From an uncultured Lachnospiraceae bacterium (GTDB lineage Bacteria > Bacillota > Clostridia > Lachnospirales > Lachnospiraceae), in assembly GCA_910585965.1 (NCBI GenBank), contig CAJUHH010000027.1, positions 1-20,355 of the forward strand: 20,355 nt of DNA. Reading direction: 5' to 3'. The notes beneath the pieces were generated by a model, which saw nothing but the letters and a program-made list of their open reading frames with translations, was not told where the DNA came from and did not search any database. Each line of letters begins with the position of its first letter. The stretch's first letter is position 1. The translations under genes were made by a program, and so were the position numbers. Of the stretch, positions 17,101 to 20,355 are shown piece by piece.

Positions 17101-18831
17101 TCCATCTGCAAAACAATCTTCCTTTTTTTCATTCAAAAAGGTCAAGGAATACTTTGAATTTAAAATAGCAATCAGTATTTCATCTTTCCATTTCAGATCT
17201 ACCCAAGACTGCTCCATTATAGATAAAATAAAGCTTTTTAACTCTTCCTTTCCATCCTCCAAATTCCATTGAACCCACTGTCTAAAGCATCTTCTTACTA
17301 CCATTGCATCTATCAGGCCCGTCAAAAATTCCTTTATATCATATTGGTTATCTTCGTATAATTCCCCGATATAATTAATCCAAGTCCATTCTTCATATAT
17401 ATCATGTGAAACATAACATCTATTTTTATCATCCTCTGCAACAATTTCATCTTGAATCAAAAAATGTAATGCTTCCACATCCAAGTTCTCAATTTTTCTC
17501 TCTCTGATATAAAATGAACTATTTGCAATTTTATAATTAACCAGACAGTACATGACTTTTCCACGCCGAATATGCATCCTGTCCTTTTCATAAGGTTCTC
17601 CTAAAATCTTTTTATCCCAAAGATATCTCATGAACTCTACTACTGTAAATTCAATATCCATTTCCTCTGAAAAAACATGTAAAAATTCATTTAAATAGAA
17701 TGGTATTGATAATAATTCCAACACCCTACTATTATTGGGTATTGAAACTCTGATATCTTCCAGCTTTTTCTTTATAATTTTAGAATCTATACTTGAAATC
17801 GCAATTTCTCCATATTGCAAGCCTTGTATATCCTTAATTATATGCTTAAAATTTTCAAGGTAAGCTGTCCGTATAGTAATTAATATTGTCCACCCATTCT
17901 TATACATTAAATTCAAAAATTCAATAATCGATGTCCTATTTCTAAACTCATAAATGGATTCTGCTGAATCTAAAAGCACATACTTTTTTCGATCATCTGA
18001 AATAAATGCGTCAACAAAGTCATATACTGTAAAATTGCCATAATTAGCAAATACATTTTGTAATGAATCTACATTAAATTCAGATAATCTCCATGCATAT
18101 AAAATTGGAGAGTTTTCTTCTATCCAATGTTTTACAAACGCTGTTTTTCCTGTTCCACCCTCCCCACTTACAATTATGCATGGTGCATCAGCAGATATCA
18201 GTTTTTCATAATCCTGTTCACATTCTTTTTGCTGAAAATATATTTTCTCTCCCTTATAACTGATTTCCATATTAATACTATCTAAAAGGCTCTTTGTATG
18301 CTTCTCAATATTTTCTAAGAATTTCCATACCGATCTGTCGCCACCAAAATAATATTCAGCAACATATTTACTTTCCGGTCTAGCCAATTGTTTCTCAAAA
18401 TGGCTCTTTACACGCCACTCTATCGTAATTCCATCATCTTTTCCTGCCTGCTCTATCTCAATTTTATAGTCGGGCTCCTTTTTTTCTTTTTCTGTACTTT
18501 CAGAAAATTCCTTATTAATATAAAATAGAATCTTTGTAAGAGAAGGATTCTTTCTTTTTGCCTTTTTTATAGCATCTACCAAATCAGACTTTTTACCTGA
18601 AAGATTTGTAGCCGCATCATAATATTTTGCCTGAAATCCTATTATCTCTTCTCCTATTTCTACTGGATCAGTTTCTATTCCCGCCTGATTTTTATAACGA
18701 AACAGACCTTTCTTTATTCCAAATTCTAAGCAAAATAGATGATATGCCAATGCTTCAAAGGCTTTTTGCTGTTTACCGCCATCAAATTTACTTTCAAAAT
18801 TCGTCCACTTTATTTCAAATTGGCTCTCCAT
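14188..18831 (-). CDS. Avs-like STAND NTPase with N-terminal PD-(D/E)xK nuclease-like domain
   Basis: A 1547-residue protein. Residues about 20-110 look like an Mrr/Cap4-type PD-(D/E)xK nuclease: E26 in the first helix, D55 in GIETDPVE, then IIGFQAK with a Q67-x-K69 pair. A STAND P-loop ATPase follows: Walker A GEGGTGKT (223-230), Walker B YVLLDSAE (284-291), the sensor-like LITIR (317-321) and a winged-helix LLSIPFYLNEF (373-383). The remaining 1100 or so residues are helical with no repeat unit I can define; in Avs proteins this region recognises phage terminase or portal. Length and layout resemble Avs2/Avs4 proteins, but I cannot assign the type. The start at 18831 has only a GGGGG-like ribosome site eight bases away. 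AT-rich throughout, it differs from its flanks and was probably acquired horizontally. Confidence 0.88.
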   Translation of the reverse strand: MESQFEIKWTNFESKFDGGKQQKAFEALAYHLFCLEFGIKKGLFRYKNQAGIETDPVEIGEEIIGFQAKYYDAATNLSGKKSDLVDAIKKAKRKNPSLTKILFYINKEFSESTEKEKKEPDYKIEIEQAGKDDGITIEWRVKSHFEKQLARPESKYVAEYYFGGDRSVWKFLENIEKHTKSLLDSINMEISYKGEKIYFQQKECEQDYEKLISADAPCIIVSGEGGTGKTAFVKHWIEENSPILYAWRLSEFNVDSLQNVFANYGNFTVYDFVDAFISDDRKKYVLLDSAESIYEFRNRTSIIEFLNLMYKNGWTILITIRTAYLENFKHIIKDIQGLQYGEIAISSIDSKIIKKKLEDIRVSIPNNSRVLELLSIPFYLNEFLHVFSEEMDIEFTVVEFMRYLWDKKILGEPYEKDRMHIRRGKVMYCLVNYKIANSSFYIRERKIENLDVEALHFLIQDEIVAEDDKNRCYVSHDIYEEWTWINYIGELYEDNQYDIKEFLTGLIDAMVVRRCFRQWVQWNLEDGKEELKSFILSIMEQSWVDLKWKDEILIAILNSKYSLTFLNEKKEDCFADGAFSLKRIIWLLRTAGKTSSNIMQLTVPTGFGWGAVISLIYQHYDKAIQYIDNKILLGLLKDWTDIYHKGSICKAAGLIAYKMLQSKSMGYDVDDDLVDIILGSAGELIEEIKDMFQKTVHGERKYKKIFVKLLTTPSGLVLANSNPELVLGIAKFYWIREDEEGRYGTGNYQAEIYGVSADYDFKYWPASAYQTPIYWLLKWYEENTIEFVIESLNHAVTNYVQNMKKKEKYQVSQITIFIDGKTKKQYIDQDLWWMYRGMGNAPDLLVSMLAAVEKHLLELGKDEDSNALYEKLKDVILSSNSVVFTAIGMSLIEAYPDKLFKLAYWFLNFPEFVILDRRRLSQEMGLSFMMGIGATPSIPLSGEYIKERREALEEEFRKNSFEITIIQYQLGTFLPTEFKEKLWDLLDKKHKEYETVANDDEAGMLYQRYYIQMDIRRQEISQYDQGEIHGVILEPKFDKRQSERLEEVQRNEELQNEKAELDLWVHARFDERVADYSKYTKYERNPELCYQEMQNFGIFSSDNPHLAFWVQDLELYICCVLIRDFEGQICQEIKSVCVEKIYKNAEEMLKYPNQINVSRSGNDATIVGLASWIHKKHLEEDIERLLKLYLVKGPEFESIIVSSIRKYAKELTDYFTEFIILYKSKYDKLIKCVYDDTILDIFERFWNQNRSEALNLMNNLSGIKEEYLHECSMKNISFAMELTVQAGNENFWVLASYFLDQYTNQEKEIKSYEYIWKNFNLLSHWLFICDEKKAIAALKKISDTLKKDEWFQRLLHSIICEADKVKNKKRFWLVWNAVFEAVNKVVKSEEANQKGNFEFTWKGEIDTNNILLEYLLAGCNTWKKDIKQWELVSSEDIDFWERCCKTFSYHKATLLGIGYFINHIGFEVARDKAITWIYEIVNNQEHLWKVELLTNTIYYLESYMKTYCDYYMKEIKIDFNLKKKVFKILDFMVEKESAIGFMIRDEL

Positions 18832-18900
18832 TTTTTACGCCCCCAGATTATCAATCTTAGTATATCTTTCTCCATTACATTTTCAACCAACTCCACTTGA

Positions 18901-18929
18901 ACTTTATCATAAGAATCTCAAATTTTCAA
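18901..18929 (-). promoter_or_regulatory. Candidate promoter of the STAND-HEPN unit
   Basis: On the minus strand TTGAAA (18929-18924), a 17-base spacer and TAAAGT (18906-18901), with a TGA extended -10 element. It would give a leader of about 60 bases before the STAND ATG at 18831. The rest of the 242 bases between the recombinase stop and the STAND start shows no gene or hairpin that I trust. Confidence 0.45.
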
Positions 18930-19073
18930 TGACCACACTTTCTCACAACATTCTAACCCACACAGAATATCGCTCTATGCAAACTGGAGCTTGACACTCA
19001 TATTTATATAAAAAATCTGATCCATACTGAATACACTTCGCTTCAATACAGACCAGAAATCTTCGTATCATAT

Positions 19074-20297
19074 TTATTTCTCCAAATGCTCTTTAAACCC
19101 CCACACTATCTCAATCCTGTTCCCCGGATAAACAACCACTTTCTCAATCAGCTTTTCCTTCATATCTTCGGTCAGCTCGTCCTCTTCCAGAAACATTAAC
19201 GCCTGCTCTGCTTTCCTCCTGGAGCCATCCTGCACGTTTTCCTCTGCTTCCTGCGTCTGCTTAAGTGCCGCAAGCTCCGCTTCCATCCGCTCCATATCGG
19301 CATCATACTTTTTCTTCTCATTCAGGAAGAACTCCCTTTCCAGCTTCCCATCCGCATATTTATCATATAATGCGAACCATCCCTTCTGTGCCGCTTCCAT
19401 GGACTTTACTATAGCATTGATCCTGTCGCTTACAGATAAGGAAGCATTCCTTTTCACCGCCTGCCTTGACAGCTTATCCCTGTCAAGGTAAAGCTCCGCT
19501 TCCTTTTTGACTGCCGCAAGCACCGCCATATCTGCATCATGTTTATAAATCTCTATATCTTTACAGTCAGAATCAGTTTTGAATGACCTCTGCCTGCAGA
19601 ATACAGTTCCCCTGTGTGCATTGTACAGTGCCCTGCCACAGCATCCGCAATAATAAATGTTTTTCTGCCTTTTTCCCTCTTTCGCTTTCTGCTGTTTCAG
19701 AGAGGAAACTGCCCTGATATATTGGGGATAGGTTATGATAGCCTCATGGGTATCTTCCACCCTCACCCATTCCTCCTGCGGACGCTTTACCTGCTTGCCT
19801 CCCACCGAATCCAGCTTTGTCTTAAGTTGTACCATGGTTCCGGTATACTTTTCATCCCGGATGATATCCTCCACCTTATAGGCAGTCCAGTAGCATTTCC
19901 TGCCCTTATTCTTCCACTGCCTTGCGCTTCCCCTTGACCGGTAAAGCTCTGACGGGCTGGGGATTCCCCTGTCATTCAGTGTCTTTGCTATCATAGTAGT
20001 TCCCATCCCTGCGGTCTTCATATCAAAGATTTCCCTGACAACCGCCGCTTCCTCCGGCTCTATGGCCAGCTTATGCTTATCAGTTTCCGATTTCCTGTAG
20101 CCATACAGGGCACAGGTGGAATTATACTGCCCCTGCTGCGCCATCCTCTGCCATGCGATTTTCTGCTTCTTTGACATTTCCCTGCTGTAGTAGTCATAAA
20201 TAAGGTTCCTGAACGCCACATCCAGGCCGCCGGTTACACCCTCTGCAAGCTCTGCGCTGTCATAGTTGTCATTGACGGAGATAAAACGCACGCCCAT
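19074..20297 (-). CDS. Large serine recombinase, C-terminal part (TndX/TnpX-like)
   Basis: Site-specific recombinases of this family move integrative elements through short att sites. What is visible (407 residues) starts inside the resolvase domain at MGVRFISVNDNYDS, continues with the linker helix (FRNLIYDYYSREMSKKQKIA), the Recombinase domain (about 60-160), a zinc ribbon (CGCC at 217-220, C234, C245) and a coiled-coil C-terminal arm (about 290-375). Full-length relatives have about 520-560 residues, so about 110-150 N-terminal residues with the catalytic serine are missing. The frame stays open from 20298 to the right edge, but those 19 codons do not read like a resolvase domain. Either the gene is 5'-truncated or the edge sequence is rearranged. 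Base composition resembles regions A and B, not the AT-rich block. Confidence 0.85.
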   Translation of the reverse strand: MGVRFISVNDNYDSAELAEGVTGGLDVAFRNLIYDYYSREMSKKQKIAWQRMAQQGQYNSTCALYGYRKSETDKHKLAIEPEEAAVVREIFDMKTAGMGTTMIAKTLNDRGIPSPSELYRSRGSARQWKNKGRKCYWTAYKVEDIIRDEKYTGTMVQLKTKLDSVGGKQVKRPQEEWVRVEDTHEAIITYPQYIRAVSSLKQQKAKEGKRQKNIYYCGCCGRALYNAHRGTVFCRQRSFKTDSDCKDIEIYKHDADMAVLAAVKKEAELYLDRDKLSRQAVKRNASLSVSDRINAIVKSMEAAQKGWFALYDKYADGKLEREFFLNEKKKYDADMERMEAELAALKQTQEAEENVQDGSRRKAEQALMFLEEDELTEDMKEKLIEKVVVYPGNRIEIVWGFKEHLEK

Positions 20298-20355
20298 AAA
20301 GGTGTCAGCGCCAATGATAAAATGTAAGAAAACGCCGAAGAAAAAATGCAGATTT

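Noticed and set aside
12889..19073. A CRISPR array or tRNA as insertion target within the AT-rich block.
   Set aside because: No regularly spaced direct repeats and no cloverleaf-like sequence were seen in the non-coding parts.

Overview
The window looks like a chromosome segment from a Lachnospiraceae-type gut Clostridium (Bacillota). The evidence is strong AGGAGG-type ribosome binding sites, a Gram-positive nucleoside ABC transporter of the NupNOPQ/BmpA-NupABC kind, and flavodoxin, aldo/keto reductase, carboxymuconolactone decarboxylase-cupin and DUF4405 genes of clostridial type. Every gene supported here is on the minus strand, so transcription runs from high to low coordinates.

Region A (about 101-9650) is a nucleoside uptake and salvage operon. 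In transcription order it holds a BMP-family lipoprotein, an intrinsic-terminator-like hairpin, a double ABC ATPase, two permeases, uridine phosphorylase, deoxyribose-phosphate aldolase, cytidine deaminase and phosphopentomutase. A Crp/Fnr-type regulator and a CAT-like acetyltransferase follow closely. Together these genes would import nucleosides, deaminate cytidine, release the base and feed (deoxy)ribose-phosphate into central metabolism. Two GGAC-N4-GTCC-like dyads 25 bp apart lie over the probable promoter.

Region B (about 9869-12888) is a compact redox cluster: a truncated flavodoxin, an aldo/keto reductase, a second flavodoxin broken by an internal deletion, a carboxymuconolactone decarboxylase-cupin fusion and a DUF4405 membrane protein. 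Both flavodoxins are damaged.

Region C (about 12889-19073) is a visibly AT-rich block unlike its flanks. It carries a 1547-residue STAND NTPase with an N-terminal PD-(D/E)xK nuclease-like domain, resembling antiviral Avs proteins, followed by a 310-residue protein with a HEPN RNase-type RX4H motif. The block has its own candidate promoter and a good terminator. It looks like a two-gene anti-phage module and is the most interesting part of the window.

Region D (19074 to the right edge) is the C-terminal part of a large serine recombinase of the TndX/TnpX type, whose catalytic domain is not in view. It suggests that region C sits in or beside a mobile element, which fits with the flavodoxin gene being cut off at the other edge of the block.
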